From Branchiibius sp. NY16-3462-2 (GTDB taxonomy: Bacteria > Actinomycetota > Actinomycetes > Actinomycetales > Dermatophilaceae), in the NCBI RefSeq assembly GCF_001594145.1, contig NZ_LVCF01000040.1, positions 1 through 64,000 of the forward strand: a stretch of 64,000 nucleotides of DNA, read 5' to 3'. Positions 17,611 to 25,747 of the stretch are shown here, one piece after another. Position numbers and translations under genes: made by a program. The notes beneath the pieces are model-generated. The model saw only the letters and a list, made by a program, of their open reading frames with translations, ran no database searches and was not told the DNA's origin. Each line of letters starts with the position of its first letter. Within the stretch, counting starts at the first letter, position 1.

Positions 17611-17629
17611 ATGTCAAGATTGACATATG
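17608..17629. promoter_or_regulatory. Perfect palindromic PadR-type operator between divergent start codons
   Basis: CATATGTCAA (17608-17617) and TTGACATATG (17620-17629) are exact reverse complements around the dinucleotide GA. The core is ATGT-N8-ACAT, the consensus reported for PadR operators. The outer ATG at each end is the start codon of a gene, so only 16 bp separate the two coding regions. Any binding here would block both transcripts at their 5' ends. No Shine-Dalgarno fits in the gap, so both mRNAs are likely leaderless. Confidence 0.75.
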
Positions 17630-18199
17630 CGAGAGCAGAAGGGCAGAACTGGGACCTCCTTGTTGGGGTACGCCGTTCTCGGGATGCTGGCCCGAGCACC
17701 GGGCACCGGCTATGACCTGTCGCAACGGATGCAGCGCACCATCAGCTTCTACTGGACGTGGCAGCACAGTCAGGTCTACGGCAAGTTGCAGCAACTCGAG
17801 GCCGACGGTCTCATCCGGCATCGGGTCGTCGCCGGCGCCGGACCGCGTGACACCAAACGCTATTCACTCACTGCCGCGGGTCGCCGATCGCTCGAAGCCT
17901 GGGTGAGCACTGCTCCCGAACCGCATGAGGACCGTGATCCGCTGCTGCTGCGGGTGCACTCGTTATGGACCATCGACCGTGCCGCGGCCCGGACGCTGAT
18001 CGAGGAAGCGCGCGACGACAGCATCCAGCGGCTGGCGGTCTACACCGCCATTGCCGAGGAGATCGCCACCGACGGCCACACCAACGATCCGGGCCATCCG
18101 GACTTCGCCAGCTACGCCACGGTGCAGGCGGGCATGATCTTCCGGCACGGCCGGATCCAGTGGTGCGACTGGCTACTGCGTCAGTTGAACACCGATTGA
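17627..18199 (+). CDS. PadR-family transcriptional regulator
   Basis: Protein of 190 aa. Residues 10-85 form the PadR winged helix (LLGYAVLGMLARAPGTGYDL ... QVYGKLQQLEADGLI ... RYSLTAAGRR-like segment). The C-terminal part matches the Vir_C/PadR coiled dimerisation region (residues 95-185). It is divergent from the lipoprotein hydrolase across a perfect ATGT-N8-ACAT palindrome, so autoregulation together with control of that gene is the simplest reading. The inducing ligand is unknown. Confidence 0.9.
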   Translation: MREQKGRTGTSLLGYAVLGMLARAPGTGYDLSQRMQRTISFYWTWQHSQVYGKLQQLEADGLIRHRVVAGAGPRDTKRYSLTAAGRRSLEAWVSTAPEPHEDRDPLLLRVHSLWTIDRAAARTLIEEARDDSIQRLAVYTAIAEEIATDGHTNDPGHPDFASYATVQAGMIFRHGRIQWCDWLLRQLNTD

Positions 18200-18216
18200 C
18201 CGTCGGGTCTGGTCAT

Positions 18217-18251
18217 GGATGGCTGGTTTTCGCGCAGACAACCGGCCATCC
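18217..18251. terminator. Bidirectional terminator between padR and MFS gene
   Basis: GGATGGCTGGTT (18217-18228) pairs with AACCGGCCATCC (18240-18251) apart from one G-U wobble, around an 11-nt loop. It lies between two convergent genes and has TTTT next to one arm. A shared terminator is the simplest reading. Confidence 0.55.
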
Positions 18252-18291
18252 GTATCCGAAGCCGACGAGGCCCGGGCCAGTCGGGAGCGCG

Positions 18292-19485
18292 TCAGGCCAC
18301 CAGGGCGTGACGTGCCCGCAGCACCCGCGACCGGGCCAGCAGGGCTGTCCCACCACCGAGCGCGATCACGGCGCCGATGATCGACACCACCAGCAGGCCG
18401 GCGCCGAAGCCGCCGGCGTCGATGGCGATCCCTGCCAGCGGGGCACCGAGCGCCGAGCCGGCGGTCATGAAGGAACCGTGCCAGCCCATCGCCTCGCCAC
18501 GGGCCGCCGCGGGAACGACGCGGCTGACCGCGTCCACCGTGGCCGTGATGGTCGGCGCACAGAAGAGCCCGGAGAACACCGCGAGCACAGCGAACACCCA
18601 CAGGTTCGGCGCGAACGCCATCGGCACAGTCGTCAGCGCCAGCATCAACAGCAGGATGAACGGGGAGAAACCGCGCGACATCGCCCCATAGACGAGGCCG
18701 CCGACCAGCGAGCCGAAGCTCCACGGGATCAGCACGACGGCCAACTGCGACACGGCGTCCCAGTGCCGCATGGCCGCAACGATGGCCACGTCGGATCCGC
18801 CGAGCACGATGGTGGACGCCGTCGCCGCCAGACAGATGGCGATGAACGGCACCCGGAACCACGAGCGCCGACTGGTCGCACCGACCTCTGACTCGTCGAC
18901 CTCTGCGGACCGAAGCGCCGGGTTGGCCCACCACAACACCGAGGCAAGTACGACGCCGAGCATCTCGATCCCGAACAGCACCCACGAGGTGGGCAGGAAC
19001 GTGGTCAGCCAGACCACGACGACGGGCCCGATCATGAACGCCAACTCGACGGACATCCCGTCCAGGGACAACGCCGTACGCCGCTGGTCATCGGGCACCG
19101 CGGCGATGACACCCTGACGGATGATCGAGAAGGTCGGCACGACGAAGAGTCCACCGATCACCGCGAGCACCAGCAGCGGGACATACCCCACGAAGGGTGC
19201 GATGGACCAGCAGATCGCGCTGACGATCATGGAGGGAAGCAGTACCCGCCGCAGCCCCATCCGGTCCAGCAACCGGCCGCGCCACGGCCCGGAGATCGCA
19301 ATGGCGATCGTCGCCGCGGCCGCCACGAGTCCGGCGTCCGCATAGCTGTGACCCAGGTGGGTTACGACGTGCAGGGTCAGGATGATTCCGGCGCTGAAGA
19401 TCGGCATCCGCAGCAGGAATCCCAGCAACAACACGCGACGGGCGTCGCGGATCGACAGGACGCGCTGATAGGGCTGCAGGGACAT
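18292..19485 (-). CDS. Major facilitator superfamily transporter
   Basis: Inner-membrane protein of 397 aa with about 12 hydrophobic segments in two halves of six. The loop after TM2 carries GPWRGRLLDRMGLRRVLLPS, an MFS motif A variant. The pattern resembles proton-driven drug or metabolite exporters, but the substrate cannot be read. ATG at 19485 is preferred over the upstream frame (to 19599) because it starts just before TM1 and lies 7 nt from a -10-like element. Confidence 0.88.
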   Translation of the reverse strand: MSLQPYQRVLSIRDARRVLLLGFLLRMPIFSAGIILTLHVVTHLGHSYADAGLVAAAATIAIAISGPWRGRLLDRMGLRRVLLPSMIVSAICWSIAPFVGYVPLLVLAVIGGLFVVPTFSIIRQGVIAAVPDDQRRTALSLDGMSVELAFMIGPVVVVWLTTFLPTSWVLFGIEMLGVVLASVLWWANPALRSAEVDESEVGATSRRSWFRVPFIAICLAATASTIVLGGSDVAIVAAMRHWDAVSQLAVVLIPWSFGSLVGGLVYGAMSRGFSPFILLLMLALTTVPMAFAPNLWVFAVLAVFSGLFCAPTITATVDAVSRVVPAAARGEAMGWHGSFMTAGSALGAPLAGIAIDAGGFGAGLLVVSIIGAVIALGGGTALLARSRVLRARHALVA

Positions 19486-19492
19486 GCGGGAG

Positions 19493-19522
19493 ATACTTCC
19501 ATTTCGAAACTTCGATGTGCAA
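19493..19522 (-). promoter_or_regulatory. Promoter of the MFS gene (probably leaderless)
   Basis: On the minus strand TTGCAC (19522-19517) and AAGTAT (19498-19493) are separated by 18 bp. The ATG begins 7 nt after the second hexamer, so transcription would start at or next to the start codon. The palindrome TTTCGAAA lies in the spacer and could be an operator. Confidence 0.45.
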
Positions 19523-19686
19523 CTGTTTTCCAGGATGCGGAACGACGGTGCACTCGCGATCATTCCCGCGGCCACCGACAGCCACTTCGGCCCACCCATT
19601 AGGGCGACGAGTTAGGCGGGCCTGTCTTGAACCGTTCCAGACTGCGCGATTGATTAGACATCACCCACACCTCAAGGAGATCCGAC

Positions 19687-21261
19687 ATGTCGGAGAGCAC
19701 GAAAACGTCCATCGAGACCGCTCCCAGCCCGGAAGCGAACCTGGGCTCCACGACCGACACCGGCGCGCCCGCTGTCAGCGACCGCAACTCCCTCACCATC
19801 GGCAACGACGGCCCGATCCTGCTGCATGACGTGCACTTCCTGAACCAGATGGCGCACTTCAACCGCGAGCGCGTCCCCGAGCGCAATGTGCACGCCAAGG
19901 GCTCCGGCGCCTTCGGCGTCTTCGAGACCACGGAGGACGTCAGCAAGTACACCAAGGCGGCCCTGTTCCAACAGGGCGTGAAGACCGACATGCTCGCCCG
20001 CTTCTCGACCGTGGCCGGTGAGCAGGGCTCGCCCGACACCTGGCGCGATCCGCGCGGGTTCGCCCTGAAGTTCTATACGACGCAGGGCAACTACGACTTG
20101 GTCGGCAACAACACCCCGGTGTTCTTCATCCGCGACACCATGAAGTTCCCCCACTTCATCCGCTCCCAGAAGCGCATGGGCGGTTCCGGGCTGCGCGACA
20201 ACCACATGCAGTGGGACTTCTGGACCCTCAACCCGGAATCCGCGCACCAGGTCACCTACCTGATGGGCGACCGGGGGATCCCCACGAGCTACCGGCACAT
20301 GAACGGTTACGGCTCGCACACCTATCTGTGGATCAACGAGGCCGGTGAGAAGCACTGGGTCAAGTACCACTTCCACTCCGACCAGGGCGTCGAGGGCCTG
20401 ACCGGTGAGGATGCGACCCGTATTGCCGGCGAGGACGCCGACTTCCACCGCCGCGACCTGCGCGAGGCCATCGATGCGGGCGACTTCCCCAGTTGGACGC
20501 TGTCCATCCAGGCCATGCCGTACGAGGACGCCAAGGACTACCACCTCAACCCGTTCGACCTGACGAAGATCTGGCCGCACAGCGACTACCCACTGATCAA
20601 GGTCGGCACGATGACCCTGAACAAGAACCCGGACAACTTCTTCGCGCAGATCGAGCAGGCGGCGTTCGAGCCGTCCGCGATCGTCCCCGGTATCGGCTTC
20701 TCCCCCGACAAGATGCTGCTGGGCCGGGCGTTCGCCTACTCCGACACCCACCGTTACCGGATCGGCCCCAACTATCTGCAGTTGCCGGTCAACCAGCCGC
20801 GGGTCGACCTCAACACCTACACGTTCGACGGCCCGATGGCCTACGAACACAGCGGCAACGACCCGGTCTATGCACCCAACAGCGCCGGCCGCGGCTACGC
20901 CGACGAGGTCGGTGAGGTCGAGGACGGCTGGGAGACCGACGGCGCCATGGTCCGCGCCGCCTACACGCTGCGTGCCGACGACGACGACTTCAGCCAGGCC
21001 GGGGCCCTGGTGCGCGAGGTGTGGAACGACGACCAGCGGGCCGCTTTCGTCGACACCGTCGCAGGCCACCTGCTCGGGGGCGTGAAGTCCCCGGTGCTGG
21101 AGAAGGCCTTCGACTACTGGAAGAGCGTTGACGCCGAGACCGGCGCCGCCATCGAGGCCAAGGTAAAGGCCGACTCCAAGTCACCCAACCCCGGCGGCGA
21201 GGCCGACGCCGCCAAGGAGAACGAGCCGATCAAGGAAGACGCGTCGAACGCCGCGCACTGA
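19687..21261 (+). CDS. katA: Monofunctional haem catalase
   Basis: Breaks down hydrogen peroxide; 524 aa, a small-subunit (clade 3-like) catalase. The distal active-site signature RERVPERNVHAKGSGA contains the catalytic His, and the asparagine lies in VGNNTPVFF. The proximal haem ligand is the Tyr in RAFAYSDTHRYRIGPN. The ATG follows AAGGAG by 7 bp. The C-terminus is a charged Lys/Glu/Ala tail. It is followed by strong hairpins; no peroxide regulator lies next to it. Confidence 0.97.
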   Translation: MSESTKTSIETAPSPEANLGSTTDTGAPAVSDRNSLTIGNDGPILLHDVHFLNQMAHFNRERVPERNVHAKGSGAFGVFETTEDVSKYTKAALFQQGVKTDMLARFSTVAGEQGSPDTWRDPRGFALKFYTTQGNYDLVGNNTPVFFIRDTMKFPHFIRSQKRMGGSGLRDNHMQWDFWTLNPESAHQVTYLMGDRGIPTSYRHMNGYGSHTYLWINEAGEKHWVKYHFHSDQGVEGLTGEDATRIAGEDADFHRRDLREAIDAGDFPSWTLSIQAMPYEDAKDYHLNPFDLTKIWPHSDYPLIKVGTMTLNKNPDNFFAQIEQAAFEPSAIVPGIGFSPDKMLLGRAFAYSDTHRYRIGPNYLQLPVNQPRVDLNTYTFDGPMAYEHSGNDPVYAPNSAGRGYADEVGEVEDGWETDGAMVRAAYTLRADDDDFSQAGALVREVWNDDQRAAFVDTVAGHLLGGVKSPVLEKAFDYWKSVDAETGAAIEAKVKADSKSPNPGGEADAAKENEPIKEDASNAAH

Positions 21262-21274
21262 TCACCCGCACACA

Positions 21275-21310
21275 GGCAGACGGGTACGCCGACCGGCGTA
21301 CCCGTCTGCC
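21275..21310 (+). terminator. Strong hairpin terminator after catalase
   Basis: GGCAGACGGGTACGCCG (21275-21291) pairs perfectly with CGGCGTACCCGTCTGCC (21294-21310), a 17-bp stem with a 2-nt loop, 13 bp past the katA stop. It is followed by CTTCTC rather than a long T run, typical of high-GC terminators. Confidence 0.75.
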
Positions 21311-21331
21311 CTTCTCATGTCCCTAGAAAAC

Positions 21332-21371
21332 GCGAGGGGTACGTCGACCCACCGGTCGGCGTACCCCTCGC
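21332..21371 (+). terminator. Second hairpin in tandem, related core sequence
   Basis: An 18-bp stem (21332-21349 with 21354-21371, loop CACC) has one G-U pair. Its core, GGGTACG-YCGACC pairing with GGTCGGCGTACCC, repeats the core of the preceding hairpin. It is followed by TTGTTCGT. It may be a backup terminator or a remnant of duplication. Confidence 0.65.
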
Positions 21372-21415
21372 CTTGTTCGTGGTGAAGGAGAAATCCTGAC
21401 CCGGCGGGAATTATC

Positions 21416-21452
21416 CGGAGACTACCTCCGTTAAAATCGGAGTAAGCCTCCG
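21416..21452 (+). promoter_or_regulatory. Two tandem palindromes around a -10-like element
   Basis: CGGAG-N5-CTCCG occurs at 21416-21430 and again at 21438-21452, with centres 22 bp (two helical turns) apart. Between them TAAAAT (21432-21437) looks like a -10 box. The arrangement suggests a repressor binding two sites on one face over the promoter of the 54-aa gene at 21473. No -35 consensus was found and the regulator is unknown. Confidence 0.5.
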
Positions 21453-21472
21453 CACGAACGTAAGGAACCATC

Positions 21473-21637
21473 ATGGGCACCTCCCCCGTCGTCCGGTCCA
21501 CCACCTCCGCCCTGCTCGACCGCAGCCACCGGCGCACGCTGGTCAGCCCGGCGCGTAACACCCGTACCTCAGCCTTCACCTTCCGCCCGATGCGCCGCGA
21601 GGCCGAACTGGCCGTCGAAGGTGGCCGCACGATCTGA
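21473..21637 (+). CDS. Small basic protein of unknown function (54 aa)
   Basis: An ATG follows AAGGA by 7 bp and opens a 54-aa frame ending at TGA 21637. The frame is arginine- and threonine-rich (MGTSPVVRSTTSALLDRSHR at the start) with no membrane segment or signal peptide. The third codon position is almost always G or C, as in the neighbouring genes, which supports coding. It sits behind a two-palindrome promoter and 50 bp before lpd. I do not recognise a family. Confidence 0.5.
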   Translation: MGTSPVVRSTTSALLDRSHRRTLVSPARNTRTSAFTFRPMRREAELAVEGGRTI

Positions 21638-21687
21638 GGGCCGGACCCGATTCCGCACCCGCAACCCAACTGGATAGAGTCGAAACC

Positions 21688-23088
21688 GTGGCACAACACT
21701 TTGATGTCGTCGTCCTGGGAGCCGGACCTGGCGGGTATGTCGCCGCCATCCGTGCCAGTCAACTGGGCCTGAAGGCCGCAGTGATCGAGAAGAAGTACTG
21801 GGGCGGTGTCTGCCTCAACGTCGGATGCATCCCCTCCAAGGCGTTGCTGCGCAACGCCGAGTTGTCGCACATCCTGACCAGTGAGAAGGACAAGTTCGGC
21901 ATCACCGGCGACGCCTCGATGTCCTACGAGCCCACGCACGCCCGCAGCCGCCAGGTGTCGGCCGGCATCGTCAAGGGCGTGCACTACCTGATGAAGAAGA
22001 ACAAGATCACCGAGATCGATGGCTGGGGCACCTTCAAGGACGCCAAGACCATCGAGGTCCTCCTCAACGACGGCAGCACCGACACGATCACCGGCGACAA
22101 GATCATCATCGCCACCGGCGCGACCACCCGCCTCATCCCGGGCACCGAACTGTCCGAGCGGGTCGTCACCTACGAGGAGCAGATCCTCGACCCGGTCCTG
22201 CCGAAGTCGATCATCATCGCCGGGTCCGGCGCCATCGGCGTCGAATTCGCTTACGTCATGAAGAATTTCGGCGTCGACGTGACGATCGTGGAGTTTCTCG
22301 ACCGGATGGTGCCCACCGAGGACGCCGACGTCTCCAAGGAACTGGCCAAGCACTACAAGAAGCTCGGCGTGAAGGTCCTGACCAAGACCAAGGTCGAGTC
22401 CATCGAGGACACCGGGACCAGTGTCAAGGTGACCGTCTCCCCCGCCGAAGGCGGCGACCAGCAGGTGCTCGAGGCCGACAAGGTCCTGCAGGCCATCGGT
22501 TTCGCGCCCCGCCTGGAGGGCTACGGCCTGGAGAACACCGGCGTGAAGATCACCGAGCGCAAGGCCATCGAGATCGACGACTACTGCCGCACCAACGTCC
22601 CCGACGTCTACGCGATCGGCGACGTCACCGGCAAGCTGATGCTGGCGCACACCGCCGAGGCCCAGGGCATCGTCGCGGCAGAGACCATGGCCGGCGCCGA
22701 GACCATGCCGCTGGAGTACGTGATGATCCCGCGCGCGACGTACTGCCAACCGCAGGTCGCTTCCTTCGGTTACACCGAGGCGCAGGCCAAGGACCTGGGG
22801 TACGACGTGAAGACCGCGCAGTTCCCGTTCTCCGCGAACGGAAAGGCCCAGGGGCTCGGCGAGGCAGTCGGATTCGTGAAGATCGTCGCCGACGCCGAGC
22901 ACAACGAATTCCTCGGCGCCCACCTGATCGGCCCGGACGTGACCGAACTCCTGCCGGTGCTGACCCTGGCCCAGCGCTGGGATCTGACCGCCGACGAAGT
23001 CGCCCGCAACGTCTTCGCCCACCCGACGCTGGGTGAGTCGGTCAAGGAGGCCGTCGAAGGCATCGTCGGCCACATGATCAACCTGTAA
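21688..23088 (+). CDS. lpdA: Dihydrolipoamide dehydrogenase (E3)
   Basis: FAD- and NAD-dependent disulfide oxidoreductase of the 2-oxoacid dehydrogenase complexes; 466 aa. The FAD motif GAGPGGYVAAIRA is at residues 11-23, and the redox-active disulfide is in GGVCLNVGCIPSK near 40-52. The NAD-binding GSGAIGVEFA lies near 180. The active-site His is in AHPTLGES near the C-terminus; the residue before AHPT is Phe rather than the more usual His. The start is GTG. Confidence 0.96.
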   Translation: MAQHFDVVVLGAGPGGYVAAIRASQLGLKAAVIEKKYWGGVCLNVGCIPSKALLRNAELSHILTSEKDKFGITGDASMSYEPTHARSRQVSAGIVKGVHYLMKKNKITEIDGWGTFKDAKTIEVLLNDGSTDTITGDKIIIATGATTRLIPGTELSERVVTYEEQILDPVLPKSIIIAGSGAIGVEFAYVMKNFGVDVTIVEFLDRMVPTEDADVSKELAKHYKKLGVKVLTKTKVESIEDTGTSVKVTVSPAEGGDQQVLEADKVLQAIGFAPRLEGYGLENTGVKITERKAIEIDDYCRTNVPDVYAIGDVTGKLMLAHTAEAQGIVAAETMAGAETMPLEYVMIPRATYCQPQVASFGYTEAQAKDLGYDVKTAQFPFSANGKAQGLGEAVGFVKIVADAEHNEFLGAHLIGPDVTELLPVLTLAQRWDLTADEVARNVFAHPTLGESVKEAVEGIVGHMINL

Positions 23089-23095
23089 TCGACCC

Positions 23096-23956
23096 ATGAA
23101 AACCGCCTTCGTCCTCGGCGGGGGCGGTCTGCTGGGGGCGACCCAGATCGGTGGGATGCGCGCACTACTGGAGAGCGGCGTGCATCCCGATCTGGTGGTC
23201 GGCACCAGCATCGGGGCGATCAACGGGGCGCACATTGCCTACTCCCCCACGGTCGACACCCTCGACGCGCTGGCCGAGACCTGGGTCAAGCTCTCCAGCG
23301 CGCGCAGCCTGCGCGACTTCCGGACCGTCGCACCGACCGACCCGGGCGCTGCGCGACCACGGCGGTTCGGACGACGACGCGGGGTGGGTCTGCGTCGGCC
23401 GTCCTACCTCTACCCGGCCGGACCGTTCCTACGGATGCTGCGCGCGACGCTGCCGACCCAGACCTTCGATGACCTGGAGCTGCCGTTCCAGTGTGTCGCC
23501 GCGTCGGTGGAACGCGCTGTCGCACACTGGTTTTCGACCGGTCCGTTGCCCGAAGCCGTGATGGCCTCCTGCTCGGTCCCCGGCCTGTTCCCGCCGTTCC
23601 GGATCGGCGACGAGCACTACTACGACGGCGGTCTGGTGCACTCGATCCCGATCGGCCGGGCCATCGCGCTGGGCGCGACCCGGATCTACGTGCTGCACGT
23701 CGGCCGCGTCGAACAACCCCTGCAGCCCCCGCAATGGCCGTGGGAGGTGGGCACGGTCGCCTTCGAGATCGCTCGCCGACACCGGTACATGGAAGAGATC
23801 GCCGAGACCCCGAGCGACATCGAGTTGCACGTCATGCCGTCCGGCACCGACGATGCACCCATGGTGTCGCTGCTGCATCTGAACACTGAATTCGTCACTG
23901 GGCGGATCGAAGCCGCCCACAACGCCGCGCTGCGGTACCTCGAGCGCGATCAGTGA
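23096..23956 (+). CDS. Patatin-like phospholipase family protein
   Basis: Serine lipid hydrolase of 286 aa. The oxyanion loop GGGGLLGATQIGG is at residues 8-20, the nucleophile elbow GTSIG near 36-40, and the partner aspartate in DGG near 180. A basic insert (RPRRFGRRRGVGLRRP, about 87-102) interrupts the core and could bind acidic lipid. It starts 7 bp after lpdA and its stop overlaps the start of the acyltransferase gene. A deacylation/reacylation pair on membrane lipids is inferred. Confidence 0.88.
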   Translation: MKTAFVLGGGGLLGATQIGGMRALLESGVHPDLVVGTSIGAINGAHIAYSPTVDTLDALAETWVKLSSARSLRDFRTVAPTDPGAARPRRFGRRRGVGLRRPSYLYPAGPFLRMLRATLPTQTFDDLELPFQCVAASVERAVAHWFSTGPLPEAVMASCSVPGLFPPFRIGDEHYYDGGLVHSIPIGRAIALGATRIYVLHVGRVEQPLQPPQWPWEVGTVAFEIARRHRYMEEIAETPSDIELHVMPSGTDDAPMVSLLHLNTEFVTGRIEAAHNAALRYLERDQ

Positions 23957-25056
23957 ACCTGCCCGTCGCGCCGACGCCAGTCCGCCGCGCGTTCCAACCG
24001 CTGTTCATGCTGCTGGAAATCGCCCTGCTGATCATCATCGGCGCCATCAGTGGACTGATGGTCCTGCTGAGCGTGTTTCCCTTCGCCCGCAAAGCAATCC
24101 GGCTATGCATTATGGGCACCGGACTGATCGGCCTTGACCTGTCGATCACGCTCGGCTGCTGGCGCCTGTGGCTCCTGCGCCGACTCGGTCGCAGTGATCC
24201 GGTCTCCTGGCGCACCGACCACATCCAGTTGCTCGGCGACGTCCTGGACCGTTACGTGCGGGTCGCCCAACGCGTGGTCGGCTTCCGAGTCTCGGCCACC
24301 GATCTGACCGAGCCGCTCTACGACGACGAACCAGTGCTGTTCCTCGCCCGCCACGCCGGACAGGGCGATTCGCTGCTGATCGCCTGGTTGATCTCCCATG
24401 AGCTGCACCGAGCTCCGCGGGTGGTGCTCAAGCGCTTCCTGATGTGGTTCCCGGCGATTGACCTGATCATCCACCGCCTGGACGGCTACTTCCTGCCGCC
24501 CAAGGGCACGCCCGCCGCCGAGCGCAAGGCGTCGCTCGACGCCTTCTGCGCCTCGCTGGGTCGACACGACGGTGCCATGGTCTTCCCGGAGGGCCAGAAC
24601 TGGACTCCCGCACGGCACGCGGCGGCCATCGAGAAGGATCGGGCCAGTGACGATCCCGACGCCCCCATGCGCGTGGCCTGGCTGGAAAGGCACCCCACTG
24701 TGCTCACACCGAGGGTAGGTGCGGCGGACAACTTCATCGACGCCGTACCCGGTCTGCGGGTGATCTGCATCTGGCACGCGGGGGTGGAGGACCTCTACAC
24801 CGTGAAGGCGGTCTGGTCCGCGATCCCCTTGCAGGAACCGGTGCACGTCCGCTTCACCGAGCGCCGCCCGGTCCCCACCGGGGACGCGCTGAAGGACTAC
24901 CTCTACGACGAGTGGGGCGACCTGGACGACTGGTCACGGCAGATCAGTCACCAGCCCGCCCTCCCGGGCGAGCGACCGCTCTACACCGAGCAGGTCACGA
25001 CCCGGTCGTTCCTGACCCAGTTGCGGGCGTCGACGCGGCGCGCAAGGCGAACGTAA
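23953..25056 (+). CDS. PlsC-like 1-acylglycerol-3-phosphate acyltransferase family protein
   Basis: Membrane protein of 367 aa. Hydrophobic segments at about 18-45 and 50-75 anchor the N-terminus. The acyltransferase motif I appears as RHAGQGDS (H-x4-D) near 133-140 and motif III as FPEGQN near 213. It resembles lysophospholipid acyltransferases; the H-x4-D loop differs from the usual NHxSxxD. GTG at 23953 overlaps the patatin stop (GTGA), so the two are translationally coupled. Its last 62 bp overlap the convergent SseB-like gene. Confidence 0.82.
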   Translation: MNLPVAPTPVRRAFQPLFMLLEIALLIIIGAISGLMVLLSVFPFARKAIRLCIMGTGLIGLDLSITLGCWRLWLLRRLGRSDPVSWRTDHIQLLGDVLDRYVRVAQRVVGFRVSATDLTEPLYDDEPVLFLARHAGQGDSLLIAWLISHELHRAPRVVLKRFLMWFPAIDLIIHRLDGYFLPPKGTPAAERKASLDAFCASLGRHDGAMVFPEGQNWTPARHAAAIEKDRASDDPDAPMRVAWLERHPTVLTPRVGAADNFIDAVPGLRVICIWHAGVEDLYTVKAVWSAIPLQEPVHVRFTERRPVPTGDALKDYLYDEWGDLDDWSRQISHQPALPGERPLYTEQVTTRSFLTQLRASTRRARRT

Positions 25057-25747
25057 GCCCATCGATCCGCGCCCGGACCTCACCGTCGGTCGCCAACCGC
25101 TCCCCGATCGTGGTCGCCACCTGCGCGACCGCGTCCTGGGTCAGTCCCGGCGCGAGAGCGATCACCACCCGCAGCACACCGGGGCCGACATCCGAGCCGT
25201 CCTCCAGCGCCACCTCCACGACCGGTTCCAGATCACGTACGGCGAGCCGCACCTTCTCGGCGACGAACGGATCAGCGTGGGCTGGCTGCCAATCCTGTTG
25301 CTGCGCAAGGGCCCACAGCATGCTCGGCCGCACGACGACCTGGGTCGGCGAACCCGGATCGACCACGAGCACATCGCACTGCTCGCTGATCGCGGCCCGC
25401 GCCGCCACGGGTGTCAGCACCGGGGACGGTCGGGCCGCGCTGCTCCACGCCGTCATCGAGTCCAACCCGGTGAAGACCGGTAGCGCCCGCTGCCCCTGCG
25501 GGCCTTCGACGATGACCGTTGCCATCGACGCAGCCTTGTCCCCGTCGTGCTCATCGCGGCCCTCCTCGGTCGCCACGACCGGCACCAGCACTCGCGCCCC
25601 GGCCAGCGCCACCATCCAGGTGCTCTCGTCCTGTGTCAGTGCCACCCGCAGCGCGGGGTCTGCCGAGCCATCGTCCGTGCCGAAACCGGTGTCGGTGACC
25701 TCCCGGCCAGCCCACGGCAGGCCGGCAGAGTCAGCCGGGTCGCTCAC
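24995..25747 (-). CDS. SseB-domain protein
   Basis: Protein of 250 aa with the SseB N-terminal-like fold (LVPVVATEEG ... ALPVFTGLDSMTAWS ... CDVLVVDPGS). The C-terminal 90 residues form a second domain with EPVVEVALEDGSDVGPGVLRVVIAL. The GTG start overlaps the priA stop (GTGA), placing it last in the his operon. Function is unknown; it is cytosolic by absence of a signal. Its 3' end overlaps the convergent acyltransferase gene by 62 bp. Confidence 0.75.
   Translation of the reverse strand: MSDPADSAGLPWAGREVTDTGFGTDDGSADPALRVALTQDESTWMVALAGARVLVPVVATEEGRDEHDGDKAASMATVIVEGPQGQRALPVFTGLDSMTAWSSAARPSPVLTPVAARAAISEQCDVLVVDPGSPTQVVVRPSMLWALAQQQDWQPAHADPFVAEKVRLAVRDLEPVVEVALEDGSDVGPGVLRVVIALAPGLTQDAVAQVATTIGERLATDGEVRARIDGLTFALRAASTPATGSGTTGS

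Noticed and set aside
19672..21069. 465-aa minus-strand frame opposite catalase
   Set aside because: The catalase on the plus strand is intact and conserved. The minus frame is Val/Gly/Asp-rich translation of its complement.
21262..23235. Very long open frame on the minus strand opposite lpdA and catalase end
   Set aside because: It is the high-GC shadow of lpdA on the other strand; the protein is low-complexity with no family likeness, while lpdA is clear.
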